A stretch of 64,000 bases of DNA from the NCBI RefSeq assembly GCF_021043365.1, contig NZ_JAJNDU010000001.1:830164-894163 (forward strand), given 5' to 3'. Source of the stretch: Sphingomonas sp. IC-11 (GTDB lineage: Bacteria; Pseudomonadota; Alphaproteobacteria; Sphingomonadales; Sphingomonadaceae). The position numbers and the translations under genes were made by a program. Below are positions 45,984 to 54,116 of the stretch, piece by piece; position 1 is the stretch's first letter, and the number at the start of each line of letters is the position of its first letter. The notes beneath the pieces were generated by a model. That model had not been told where the DNA came from. It saw only the letters and a program-made list of their open reading frames with translations, and made no database searches.

Positions 45984-46043
45984 AGGCGCCCGGGCCCATC
46001 GGCCCGGACGCCCCACGACGCCTCGAAAGGGAGCAAAGAGGCG
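45984..46043 (-). terminator. Terminator of the small heat-shock gene
   Basis: Just past the hsp20 stop on the minus strand are a hairpin CGCCTC/GAGGCG (46019-46043) and a stronger one with GGCG-bulge-GGGCC pairing around CATC (45985-46013), followed on that strand by TTCATCTTTT. The second is a good intrinsic terminator; read from the plus strand it may also end the NUDIX message. Confidence 0.6.
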
Positions 46044-46051
46044 CCGAGCAG

Positions 46052-46522
46052 TTAGGCGGCTTGCGCCTCGTTCTCGTCACGCTTGTCCTCAACCACAGTC
46101 GGCTTCGAGCCGCTTTTGATCGAGATGGTCTTCGGCTTCATCGCCTCAGGCACTTCGCGCACCAGATCGATCACGAGCAGACCGTCGTTCAGCCGTGCAT
46201 CCTCAACGAACACGAAATCAGCGAGTTCGAAGCGGCGCTCAAAGCTGCGGGTCGCAATGCCGACATGCAGGAAGTTCGGGCCGGTCGCCTTATCGTCCTT
46301 CTTGCCGGCAACGAGCAGAAGGTTCTGCTGCGCCGTGATCTCGATCTCGTCGCGGGAGAAGCCGGCCACGGCAAGCGTGATACGGTAACGATCCTCGGCA
46401 AGACGCTCGAGATTGAAGGGCGGATAGTTTTCGGACGACGAGCGGGCATTCGCCTCAATAAGGTCGAACAGACGATCGAAGCCGATGGTCGAGCGGCGAT
46501 AGGGGGTAAGGTCCAGACGCAT
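46052..46522 (-). CDS. Hsp20 family small heat-shock protein
   Basis: A 156-residue alpha-crystallin-domain chaperone of the IbpA class: MRLDLTPYRRSTIGFDRLFD, then NYPPFNLERLAEDRYRITLAVAGF split across the domain start, ITAQQNLLLVAGKK, the A-x-L-x-N-G-L-like ARLNDGLLVIDL and a C-terminal acidic tail. It holds unfolding proteins under heat. The ATG at 46522 follows GGAGGA by nine bases; that site lies in a small hairpin (46525-46540). Divergent from a TonB receptor. Confidence 0.92.
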   Translation of the reverse strand: MRLDLTPYRRSTIGFDRLFDLIEANARSSSENYPPFNLERLAEDRYRITLAVAGFSRDEIEITAQQNLLLVAGKKDDKATGPNFLHVGIATRSFERRFELADFVFVEDARLNDGLLVIDLVREVPEAMKPKTISIKSGSKPTVVEDKRDENEAQAA

Positions 46523-46524
46523 CT

Positions 46525-46609
46525 TCAATTCCTCCATTGAGCGAGTTGAAAAGCGGCGGCGTGCATGTTGCCACGTCACCGTCTGTGCGGCCCGTACGCG
46601 GCACCGCAC
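46525..46609 (-). promoter_or_regulatory. Candidate RNA thermometer leader of hsp20
   Basis: The leader before hsp20 holds two inverted repeats: GTGCGG/CCGCAC (46585-46609) and TCAAT-TCCTCC-ATTGA (46525-46540, plus-strand reading), whose mRNA form places the GGAGGA ribosome site in the loop of a short 5-bp stem. Heat-shock genes in alphaproteobacteria often carry such leaders. Only the repeats are seen; the function is inferred. Confidence 0.4.
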
Positions 46610-46615
46610 GCGGGG

Positions 46616-46645
46616 AAATCTGGTAAGGTCAAGTGACTTTTCAAG
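46616..46645 (-). promoter_or_regulatory. Candidate RpoH-type promoter of hsp20
   Basis: On the minus strand CTTGAAAA (46638-46645) is followed after about 15 bases by CCAGATTT (46616-46623), close to the heat-shock sigma pattern CTTGAA and CCAT-T. Transcription would start near 46608, giving a leader of about 86 bases. Confidence 0.45.
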
Positions 46646-46732
46646 AGGCGAGATCAAAATCCACTAGGCTGATGGGGTATTGATTCCCTACTTTTCCGAT
46701 GGGAGAAGGCATGCTCTTCTTAGGGGGCGACC

Positions 46733-49234
46733 ATGTCGATAACTCTTGCCATCATTCTCGCTCAGGCCGCCGCTGCCGAGGCCGGTCAGCAGCCGGTGGA
46801 ATTGCAAAGCCAAGTCTCCACCAATCAGGCGGGCCAAACGCCAGCCGATCAGCCTGGGGAGCCAGCGGAGGAGGTCGGGCGCCTGGGGCCGGCCCAGCAA
46901 GGGGGCGGTGACATCGTCGTGACCGCGCGGCGCCGGGCAGAGACGGTGCAGGACGTGCCGATCGCCATGTCGGTTATTGGCGGCACGGCATTGGCGGAGA
47001 CTGGCGCGTACAACGTCAACCGATTGACGCAGCTGCAACCCTCGCTCCAATTCTATTCCACCAATCCGCGCAATTCGGCTGCCAATATCCGCGGATTGGG
47101 TGCGCCGTTCGGTCTGACGAACGACGGCATCGAGCAAGGTGTCGGCATCTATGTCGACCAGGTTTATTACAGCCGCATCGCGTCCGCGACGTTCGACTTC
47201 ACCGACACGGAGCGGATCGAGATCCTGCGCGGGCCGCAAGGCACGCTCTATGGCAAGAACACGACCGCCGGCGCCATCAACATCACGACGCGTAAGCCGA
47301 GCTTCGAGACCGAAGCGCGCGTAGAAGTGACCGGCGGCAACTACGAGTTCTTCCAGGGCAAGTTCTCGCTTTCGGGGCCGCTGGTGGACGATGTGGTCGC
47401 CGCGCGCATTTCAGGATCGGTGACCACCCGCCGCGGCACGGTTTACAACACGCTGCAGCGTGAGTGGCAGAACAGTCAGGACAATATCGGCCTGCGCGGT
47501 CAGATGCTGTTCCAGGCAGCGCCCAACTTCGATGTGACGCTTTATGCCGACTACAACCGGCAGAACCCGAATTGCTGCGTGCAATATTATGCCCGGGTGG
47601 GCGCCACGCAGCGGCCGCTGGCACGCCAATATGCGGCACTTGCCGCGGCATTCGGCTATGCCCCCCCTTCGACCAATGCGTTTGATCGGCTGACGGATGT
47701 CGACACCGACCTGCAAGCCAAGCAGGAGCTTGGCGGTGCGTCGGCGCTGGCGAACTGGAACTTGGGAGCGGGAACGCTGACGTCGGTAACGGCGTGGCGT
47801 TTCTGGCATTGGGGTCCGTCCAATGATCGCGACTTCATTGGCCTTCCCGTGACGCCAGTTTCCGCCAATCCGTCTCAGCAGAGCCAGTTCACGCAGGAAC
47901 TGCGCTTCGCCTCGGATACCAAGGGGTCCGTCGATTACACCGTCGGCGCGTTCTATTTTTATCAGACGCTGGATACCCAGGGCCTGCAGGTGCAGGGCCC
48001 GGCCGCGAGCCGCTTCCTGCTCAATCCCGGCAACCCGCCGTTTGGCCCGAATGGTTGCGCCACCGCGACGGCGGCAGCCTGCAACCCGGCTATCCTGAAC
48101 GGCCTCACGTCACGCAACCAGATCAGCTTCAAGAACACATCGGCTGCGCTGTTCGGCAAGCTGACCTGGCGGCCCACGGAGCAGTTGGAGATCGCACCAG
48201 GCCTGCGCGTCAATTACGACAAGAAAGAAGGGCAATATATCGCCACGGTCACGACCGGAGCCGGCAGCACGACGCTGACCAACGATCAACGCGGTGTTCT
48301 TGCCCCCCAGAGCTACAGGCCCGAGTTCGACAACTGGAATATCTCCGGCGACATCACTGTGTCTTATGAGTTCGCGCCGGACATCCATTACTATGCCACC
48401 TATGCCCACAGCTATAAGTCCGGTGGGATCAACTTGTCCGGGCTTCCGCTGGACGGCGCGAACAATCCGATCCTGGCGGTTCAGACGATCGATCCAGAGA
48501 CGGTGAACCATTTCGAACTGGGCTTGAAGACGCAGTTCTGGGACCGGCGTGCGACCGTGAACGTCGCCGCATTCTGGACCGAGATCGACGATTATCAGGC
48601 GACGGTGAACAACCAGCAAGTGGGCGTTCTGCGCGGCTATCTCGCCAATGCCGGCAAGGTGCGCACGCGGGGCGTCGAGGTGGATAGCGCGTTTCGGCCG
48701 TTCGACGGGCTGAACCTGTACGTCAACGGCGCTTATACTGACGCCAAATACGTCCGCTTTGTGGACGCACCGTGCCCGCCGGAACTGTCGGGTGGTACGA
48801 CGGCCGCGGCGGGGCAGGCGGCGAGCGCGCCGGGCACGCCGGGGGGGATCAGCCCGCAATCCTGCAACATTTCCGGACAAGTGCTGCCGGGCGTTTCCAA
48901 ATGGGCGTTCAGCTATGGCGCCGAATATGGCATCCCGACCCAGATCGGTGGCCTGTCAGGCCAGGTGTATATCGGCTATGACGGCAGCTACCGTTCGCGG
49001 TTCTCGTCGAACCCGTCGCCGTCGCGCTATACCTGGGTGGATGGCTACGCCCTGTCGAACTTCCGGTTGGGCTTCAAGAATGACGATGGGCTGAATGTCT
49101 TCGCCTGGCTGCGCAATGCGTTCGACGAGGATTATTTCGAGCTGCTTGCCACTCAGTCCGGGTCAACTGGCCTCATCGTCGGCCAGCCGGGCGATCCGCG
49201 TACTTACGGCGTGACCCTGTCAGCGCGGTTCTGA
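46733..49234 (+). CDS. TonB-dependent outer membrane receptor
   Basis: An 833-residue receptor: TonB box DIVVTARRR (about residue 60), plug with DTERIEILRGPQGTLYGKNTTAGAIN, and a barrel ending YGVTLSARF. It begins MSITLAIILAQAAAAEA, a short hydrophobic start with no basic residue; an in-frame TAG 12 bases upstream rules out a longer signal. AGGGGGCG precedes the ATG. The ligand is unknown; no transport or enzyme partner lies beside it. Confidence 0.92.
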   Translation: MSITLAIILAQAAAAEAGQQPVELQSQVSTNQAGQTPADQPGEPAEEVGRLGPAQQGGGDIVVTARRRAETVQDVPIAMSVIGGTALAETGAYNVNRLTQLQPSLQFYSTNPRNSAANIRGLGAPFGLTNDGIEQGVGIYVDQVYYSRIASATFDFTDTERIEILRGPQGTLYGKNTTAGAINITTRKPSFETEARVEVTGGNYEFFQGKFSLSGPLVDDVVAARISGSVTTRRGTVYNTLQREWQNSQDNIGLRGQMLFQAAPNFDVTLYADYNRQNPNCCVQYYARVGATQRPLARQYAALAAAFGYAPPSTNAFDRLTDVDTDLQAKQELGGASALANWNLGAGTLTSVTAWRFWHWGPSNDRDFIGLPVTPVSANPSQQSQFTQELRFASDTKGSVDYTVGAFYFYQTLDTQGLQVQGPAASRFLLNPGNPPFGPNGCATATAAACNPAILNGLTSRNQISFKNTSAALFGKLTWRPTEQLEIAPGLRVNYDKKEGQYIATVTTGAGSTTLTNDQRGVLAPQSYRPEFDNWNISGDITVSYEFAPDIHYYATYAHSYKSGGINLSGLPLDGANNPILAVQTIDPETVNHFELGLKTQFWDRRATVNVAAFWTEIDDYQATVNNQQVGVLRGYLANAGKVRTRGVEVDSAFRPFDGLNLYVNGAYTDAKYVRFVDAPCPPELSGGTTAAAGQAASAPGTPGGISPQSCNISGQVLPGVSKWAFSYGAEYGIPTQIGGLSGQVYIGYDGSYRSRFSSNPSPSRYTWVDGYALSNFRLGFKNDDGLNVFAWLRNAFDEDYFELLATQSGSTGLIVGQPGDPRTYGVTLSARF

Positions 49235-49244
49235 TTGGTGTCGC

Positions 49245-50132
49245 TCAGTCCCGCAAATGATCGCTGAGATACGCGATCAACGCCTCCACTCTGGCGGGGC
49301 GTAGCGGGCTGGGCGGTGTCAGAAGGTGCAAACCGATCGGCTCCGGGCGCCAGTCCGGCAGCAGCTCCACCACGGCTCCATCGCGGAGCGTATTCCCCAG
49401 GATGAAGGCGGGCAGGCGCGCTATTCCGAGCCCGCCGACAAGCGCGGGGATCAGCGCTTCGCCACTATTGGCCGCCAGCGGGCCTTGAGCCTTGACCGAA
49501 ATTTCCGCTCCGCCGGGACCACGGAAACGCCATGGGCCAATGAGGTTCGTGTACCCGAGCAGCTGGTGATCACCGAGCTGGCCCGGATGCGTCGGCGTGC
49601 CGTGCCGTTCCAGATAGGCCGGCGCTGCCACGAGATAGGATTGGATGGAGCAGAGCCGGCGTGCTCGCAGCGAGCTGTCGGGCAAATCCGCGATGCGCAG
49701 CGCAATATCGAAACCCTCCGCGACGATGTCGACCCGCGCGTCGGACAAGTGAAGTTCGACCTCAATGCCGGGATGGGCGGCGAGGAAATTGGTGAGGAGA
49801 GGGGCAACCTTGCTGACGCCGAAGGTCATCGGAGCGGCAAGGCGGATCCGGCCCGTGGGGGCGTGAGCTGCGTCACGCGCGGCCTCCTCCGCCGCGTGCG
49901 CCGAGGCAAGGATCATGGCCGCATGTTCGGCCAGCGGCCGTCCTGCCTCGGTCAATGCCAGGCGGCGCGAGGTTCGGTGAAACAGCGACTGGCCAAGATC
50001 AGCCTCAAGCCGGGAGATGGCTTTCGAGATCGTGGCCTTGCTCAGCCCGAGCGCCTCGGCAGCAGCAGTGAAGGAGCGGTGCTCGGCCACCGTGGCGAAG
50101 ATGGCCCAGGCTTCAAGATCGGGCAGGCGCAT
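49245..50132 (-). CDS. LysR family transcriptional regulator
   Basis: A 295-residue LysR protein: HTH at the N-terminus (FATVAEHRSFTAAAEALGLSKATISKAISRLEADLG, about 11-46) with LFHRTSRRLALTEAG, then the two-lobe effector domain (SDARVDIVAEGFDIALRIADLPDSSL in part). The ATG at 50132 fits the family; a frame from 50192 adds 20 residues. It is divergent from pirin and wrbA, a pairing typical of quinone or electrophile stress control. Confidence 0.9.
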   Translation of the reverse strand: MRLPDLEAWAIFATVAEHRSFTAAAEALGLSKATISKAISRLEADLGQSLFHRTSRRLALTEAGRPLAEHAAMILASAHAAEEAARDAAHAPTGRIRLAAPMTFGVSKVAPLLTNFLAAHPGIEVELHLSDARVDIVAEGFDIALRIADLPDSSLRARRLCSIQSYLVAAPAYLERHGTPTHPGQLGDHQLLGYTNLIGPWRFRGPGGAEISVKAQGPLAANSGEALIPALVGGLGIARLPAFILGNTLRDGAVVELLPDWRPEPIGLHLLTPPSPLRPARVEALIAYLSDHLRD

Positions 50133-50169
50133 AAAGGCGGTACTCGCTGTCTCTACCGCCGCCTGCTTA

Positions 50170-50240
50170 CAGGTAGAAACAATCCGTTTCAATCGTTTCT
50201 GTTTATGTGGCGAACCAACGCTCTTACCTGTGTTGCAACA
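50170..50240. promoter_or_regulatory. Operator region between lysR and pirin
   Basis: The gap holds GAAAC-AATCC-GTTTC (50176-50190) with a further GTTTC at 50195-50199, an inverted pair ACAGGTA (50170-50176) and TACCTGT (50225-50231), and the perfect 10-bp palindrome TGTTGCAACA (50231-50240) just before the pirin ribosome site. The first is the best LysR-binding candidate. Confidence 0.45.
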
Positions 50241-50254
50241 GACGGAGGTTCATC

Positions 50255-50968
50255 ATGACCGACACTCGCACTCACATCGACATTCGGCCCTTCGCAACCC
50301 TTGGACATGCCGATCACGGCTGGCTGGATGCGCGGCACCACTTCAGCTTCGCCAGCTATCACGATCCCGCGCGCATGGGCTGGGGCGCAATCCGCGTCTG
50401 GAACGACGATACCATCGCGCCGCAGACGGGCTTTCCCCCACATCCGCACAGCGACATGGAGATCATCACCTACGTCCGCAGTGGCGCGATCACTCACCAG
50501 GACTCGATGGGAAACAGGGGGCGTACCGCAGCCGGCGACGTTCAGGTGATGAGCGCCGGTTCGGGCGTTCGCCACGCCGAGTATAATCTGGAAAGCGAGC
50601 CGACCACCTTGTTCCAGATATGGATCCACCCGCGGAGCAGTGGCGGCAGCCCGAGTTGGGGTGCGAAGCCCTTTCCCAAGCACGATCGGTCTGGCCGGTT
50701 CGTGACGCTGGCGAGCGGGTTCGCCGAGGATAACGACGCGCTGCCGATCCGTGCCGATGCTCGGGTCATGGGTGCGACGTTGAAGCAAGGCGAGCGCGTC
50801 ACCTACGTGGTCGGGGACGGCCGCCATGCGTATCTGGTCGCGGCTGCGGGGGCGATTACGATTGATGGCGAACCGGTAGCGACGCGTGACGGGGTCGCCC
50901 TGGGCGGCGGCTCCTATGAGATCCTCGCCACTGCGGACTCGGAGCTTGTTCTCGTCGACGCCGAATGA
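50255..50968 (+). CDS. Pirin family protein
   Basis: A 237-residue bicupin of the pirin family. Metal ligands are expected in FPPHPHSDMEIITYV (two His, Glu) and in GSGVRHAEYN. Bacterial pirins of this type have been shown to act as quercetinases in some cases; here the place next to wrbA and a LysR regulator suggests handling of quinone-like or flavonoid electrophiles. ATG at 50255 with GGAGG upstream. A strong hairpin separates it from wrbA. Confidence 0.9.
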   Translation: MTDTRTHIDIRPFATLGHADHGWLDARHHFSFASYHDPARMGWGAIRVWNDDTIAPQTGFPPHPHSDMEIITYVRSGAITHQDSMGNRGRTAAGDVQVMSAGSGVRHAEYNLESEPTTLFQIWIHPRSSGGSPSWGAKPFPKHDRSGRFVTLASGFAEDNDALPIRADARVMGATLKQGERVTYVVGDGRHAYLVAAAGAITIDGEPVATRDGVALGGGSYEILATADSELVLVDAE

Positions 50969-50973
50969 ATGAA

Positions 50974-51010
50974 GCCGGCCCCGCCAGTCTTGGGCGGGGC
51001 CGGCATTTTC
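50974..51010 (+). terminator. Intrinsic terminator between pirin and wrbA
   Basis: GCCGGCCCCGCC (50974-50985) pairs perfectly with GGCGGGGCCGGC (50993-51004) over a 7-base loop and is followed by ATTTTCC. wrbA therefore needs read-through or its own promoter. Confidence 0.75.
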
Positions 51011-51052
51011 CACCGACACTTTTCCCTACGGGCCAATCAAAAGGAGGTATTC

Positions 51053-51655
51053 ATGACCAAGGTTCTCGTTCTTTATTACTCATCCTACGGGCACCTCGCC
51101 AAAATGGCCGACGCCGTGGCTGAGGGCGCGCGCGAAACGGGGGCTCAGGTCGACGTGCGGCGTGTGCCGGAAATAGCTCCCGCAGAAGTCGCCGTCGCTG
51201 CCGGTTTCCAGGTCGATGATTCGCATCCCGTGATCGAAGGCGTGAACGCTCTGGCGGAATACGATGCCATCATTATCGGCGCGCCGACGCGGTTCGGCCG
51301 TATGCCGAGCCAGATGGCAGCGTTCCTCGATCAGGCCGGCGGGCTGTGGGCGCGCGGCGCGCTGAACGGCAAGGTCGGCGGCGCCTTCACCTCTACCGCC
51401 ACCCAGCACGGCGGCCAGGAAGTGACCCTGTTCTCAATCATCACGAACCTTTTGCACTTCGGCATGACGGTCGTTGGTCTCGACTATGGCTATCAGGCGC
51501 AAATGACGATGGAGGCGATCCACGGCGGCTCGCCTTATGGCGCGACCACGCTGGCGAGCGGGGATGGCAGCCGTCAGCCGAGCGATGTCGACCTGGGCGG
51601 CGCCCGTTACCAGGGCAAGCGGATCGCCGAGACCGCGGCCAAGCTTTCGGCCTGA
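51053..51655 (+). CDS. wrbA: NAD(P)H:quinone oxidoreductase WrbA
   Basis: A 200-residue flavodoxin-like WrbA that reduces quinones by two electrons with FMN. It shows [24 protein letters not shown], the FMN-binding [19 protein letters not shown] in its second phosphate loop and [12 protein letters not shown]. The start ATG at 51053 follows a perfect AAGGAGGT at 51041-51048. Length is standard. Confidence 0.94.
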   Translation: MTKVLVLYYSSYGHLAKMADAVAEGARETGAQVDVRRVPEIAPAEVAVAAGFQVDDSHPVIEGVNALAEYDAIIIGAPTRFGRMPSQMAAFLDQAGGLWARGALNGKVGGAFTSTATQHGGQEVTLFSIITNLLHFGMTVVGLDYGYQAQMTMEAIHGGSPYGATTLASGDGSRQPSDVDLGGARYQGKRIAETAAKLSA

Positions 51656-51732
51656 TTGTCGACCTTCTCGCTCACGGCTCCTCGCGGATCGGGTGAGCCG
51701 TAGCGGGAGCCGGCGCCCAAGAGCGCCTCGCG

Positions 51733-51764
51733 CAGACCTGCCGTTCCTCACGGCAGGTCTGTGC
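51733..51764. terminator. Bidirectional terminator between wrbA and the M15 peptidase
   Basis: CAGACCTGCCGT (51733-51744) pairs with ACGGCAGGTCTG (51750-51761), a 12-bp perfect stem with a 5-base loop, in the gap between convergent genes. No long T run follows, so it may work with Rho or as a 3'-end stabiliser. Confidence 0.55.
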
Positions 51765-51775
51765 GCCCGTGCCGC

Positions 51776-52564
51776 TTAGCTGACGGTCCGATCCCCGCGC
51801 CTGTCCTTCTTCTTGCGTTTGCCCTTCTTCGGCTCCTCCGGTGCTGCCGGGGTCAGGGTCCGGACGACCGGCGGCGGAGTGATCAGCGGCGCTGGATCGA
51901 CCGCCGGATCAGCGGCAAACTCCTTGCGCGCTCTGGCGAACAGGAAGCGGGCGCGAGCGGCTCCGGGCGCGCTGCCGGATACGCCTACCCAGCGCCAATG
52001 CCATGGCTCCCATTTGACGCCCTGTTTGTTGCTGGGCGGGAAAGACATTTCGAAGCCGAAGCGCGTGGCGTTCGCCGCGAGCCAGCGGAAGGCCGGCTTC
52101 GCGGCCATGCACGCCTCCGCATCGGGGCAGCCGTCAGCCGGGCGAACGGTGAAATCGAGCGCATAGCCGGTCGCATGCTCGCTGTGCCCGGGCGGCGCCG
52201 CTGAGATCGCCCGGTCGGCGCCGCTCTCACTCTCTCGTGTGCGACAGAATGTGCTTTGCTGATACGAAAGCGAGCGGTGGCATGAAAAAGCGTACAATCG
52301 CCCCTGCACGGCGGGGTCGCCAGCGGCGGCGGTGATGAGGCGTTCGAGATCGGCCGCTACCTCCGGCCGCAATCGGCATGCGCCGACCGCGAGGTGAGAC
52401 GGAACTGCCACAAGCGTCCCGGGCGCAGCATCGCCATAGGGAAGGTGGCCAAGCGCGCGCCCGTCAGTCCCGATGGCGACGCTCACGCCGTTGCATAATT
52501 GAGCCTCGGCCGGCGCGGCGGCGAGCAGAACAAGGAGCGGAAAGTGAGCGCGCATCCTTGTCAC
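51776..52564 (-). CDS. M15 family D-alanyl-D-alanine carboxypeptidase
   Basis: A 262-residue exported peptidase of the VanY/DacB-like M15 type. Signal peptide FPLLVLLAAAPAEAQ at the start; the zinc site is GHSEHATGYALDF (His and Asp) and EPWHWRW (His), with SCHRSLSYQQ upstream. It would trim peptidoglycan peptides in the periplasm. The tail is a Pro-rich stretch then a Lys/Arg run. Starts at 52564 or at ATG 52555. Divergent from the pseudouridine synthase gene. Confidence 0.87.
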   Translation of the reverse strand: MTRMRAHFPLLVLLAAAPAEAQLCNGVSVAIGTDGRALGHLPYGDAAPGTLVAVPSHLAVGACRLRPEVAADLERLITAAAGDPAVQGRLYAFSCHRSLSYQQSTFCRTRESESGADRAISAAPPGHSEHATGYALDFTVRPADGCPDAEACMAAKPAFRWLAANATRFGFEMSFPPSNKQGVKWEPWHWRWVGVSGSAPGAARARFLFARARKEFAADPAVDPAPLITPPPVVRTLTPAAPEEPKKGKRKKKDRRGDRTVS

Positions 52565-52602
52565 TCTGGCCTCGGGAGGCTCGGGATGGCAAGGGCGGTA
52601 AC

Positions 52603-53253
52603 ATGCTTGGAGACCGAGTGCTCTTCCTCGATGGCGAGGCGTTGATAATCGATAAACCGGCGGGCCTGCCGGTGGATCGGCCGCGCGACGGCGCGATCAG
52701 CCTGGAGAATCACCTTTCGAATCTCACCTTCGGTTTTCGTCGCTGGCCCCAGCCGGTGCATCGACTGGATCGCGATACCAGCGGCTGTCTGCTCTTGTCG
52801 CGCAATCCCAAGGCCCACGCGCGGTTCCAGCAGGCGTTCGAAACGGGTGCCGTGACGAAGCGCTATTTGGCCATTCTCGATGGGGTGCCATCAGGCGAAG
52901 AAGGGACGATCGATATGCCGCTGGCGAAGATTTCGTCGGCGGAGCAGGGCTGGCGCATGCACCACGACCCGGCGGGCAAGGCGGCGCGCACGGGATGGCG
53001 CGTGATCAAGGTACAAGACGGCCGGGCGCTGGTGGAATTTCGACCGGCGACGGGACGTACACACCAAATCCGCGTCCATGCGCTCGAAGGGCTGGGCATA
53101 CCCGTCCTGGGTGACCCGACCTATGGGAGCAGTCATCGTTCGGGCATGATGCTGCACGCAGCCGAGTTAATCGTGCCCCGGCCCGGAAAGCCTGATGCCG
53201 CTGCGCAGGCGCCCTGGCCGTCTCGGTTCCGGGACGTAGGCTTCGATGATTGA
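52603..53253 (+). CDS. RluA family pseudouridine synthase
   Basis: A 216-residue pseudouridine synthase of the RluA/RsuA superfamily without the N-terminal S4 domain. The catalytic Asp56 is in HRLDRDTSGCLLLSRN, and FRPATGRTHQIRVH follows near residue 145. It modifies rRNA or tRNA; the exact site is unknown. ATG at 52603 is chosen by the start of family similarity (IIDKPAGLPV). It overlaps arfB by eight bases. Confidence 0.9.
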   Translation: MLGDRVLFLDGEALIIDKPAGLPVDRPRDGAISLENHLSNLTFGFRRWPQPVHRLDRDTSGCLLLSRNPKAHARFQQAFETGAVTKRYLAILDGVPSGEEGTIDMPLAKISSAEQGWRMHHDPAGKAARTGWRVIKVQDGRALVEFRPATGRTHQIRVHALEGLGIPVLGDPTYGSSHRSGMMLHAAELIVPRPGKPDAAAQAPWPSRFRDVGFDD

Positions 53254-53644
53254 TGTACCCGAGGACGCGCTGGAAGAGCGTTTCCTCGCGGCGACCGGCC
53301 CCGGTGGGCAGAACGTCAACAAGGTGGCGACAGCGTGCCAGCTGCGCGTCGACGTGTTCCGGCTGGGCCTGCATCCTGAGACTTACCGGCGGCTGAAGCT
53401 GCTGGCGGGATCCCGGCTTACGACGTCAGGCACGCTTGTTCTCACCGCTCGCCGGTACCGCACGCAGGAAGCCAATCGCGCAGACGCTCGCGAACGGTTG
53501 GCGGAGCTGCTCGCCAAGGCGGAGGAGCGCGACGCGCGGCGGGTGAAGACAAAGCCGACGCGCGCGGCCAAGGCCAAGCGGCTCGATGAGAAGAAAGGCC
53601 GCGGTGCGGTGAAGGCGGGACGCGGGAAGATCCGCGACTATTGA
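53246..53644 (+). CDS. arfB: Alternative ribosome-rescue factor ArfB
   Basis: A 132-residue ArfB (YaeJ) that hydrolyses peptidyl-tRNA on stalled ribosomes. The GGQ motif is at 20-22 (GPGGQNVNK), followed by RF-like sheets and the basic C-terminal tail rich in Lys/Arg that enters the empty mRNA channel. ATG at 53246 overlaps the end of the pseudouridine synthase gene, so the two are coupled. Confidence 0.93.
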   Translation: MIDVPEDALEERFLAATGPGGQNVNKVATACQLRVDVFRLGLHPETYRRLKLLAGSRLTTSGTLVLTARRYRTQEANRADARERLAELLAKAEERDARRVKTKPTRAAKAKRLDEKKGRGAVKAGRGKIRDY

Positions 53645-53695
53645 ACGCGTCGCGCCGTGTATTATATCGCCCACACACCTACTGGCGGGACGGCA

Positions 53696-54025
53696 ATGGC
53701 GAAAAAAGGCAAGAAGAGCGGCTTCCGAATTCCGAAGGAAATCGGCGGCGTGAAAGTGCCGAAAGAGGCGCGCCGCGCCGGTGAAGCCTTGATCGACAGG
53801 GCCAACAGCCCCGCAGGGCGTCAGGCGCTCGCCTCGGGTCTCGCGATGGCGGCGACCGTTGCCGCGGCAGCGGCGGCGCGGCAGACGCGTCACCATGATA
53901 GCTCTTCTAAGTCGGACTCCGCCAAGGAAGGGCCGGGCGCCGGTGGCACGGACGCCAACCGGGTAGCAGACGCCATCGGTGAGGCGGCGAACGCGTTCAT
54001 GAACCGGATCTTCGGCCAAAAGTAG
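53696..54025 (+). CDS. Hypothetical protein, Ala-rich with one hydrophobic segment
   Basis: A 109-residue protein starting MAKKGKKSGFRIPKEIGGVK. The basic N-terminus is followed by an Ala-rich segment (ALASGLAMAATVAAAAAA, about 46-63) that could be a membrane or coiled helix, a Ser/Gly-rich hydrophilic part and a short amphipathic end. I do not recognise its function. The ATG at 53696 is set by the protein's character; an in-frame ATG at 53657 adds 13 residues and lacks a ribosome site as well. Confidence 0.6.
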   Translation: MAKKGKKSGFRIPKEIGGVKVPKEARRAGEALIDRANSPAGRQALASGLAMAATVAAAAAARQTRHHDSSSKSDSAKEGPGAGGTDANRVADAIGEAANAFMNRIFGQK

Positions 54026-54088
54026 TCACACAGCGCTGAGGGAAACGTCAGCGCCGCCGCTTCCTAAGTGGCAGACGCTACGGTAACG

Positions 54089-54107
54089 CTCTGTTGAAGC
54101 AACAGAG
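54089..54107. promoter_or_regulatory. 19-bp palindrome directly before the LuxR-type gene
   Basis: CTCTGTTG-AAG-CAACAGAG, a perfect 8-bp inverted repeat with a 3-base centre, nine bases before the GTG start at 54117. Such symmetry suggests an operator, probably for autoregulation, or a hairpin that blocks translation. Confidence 0.55.
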
Positions 54108-54116
54108 TCGCAGTGA

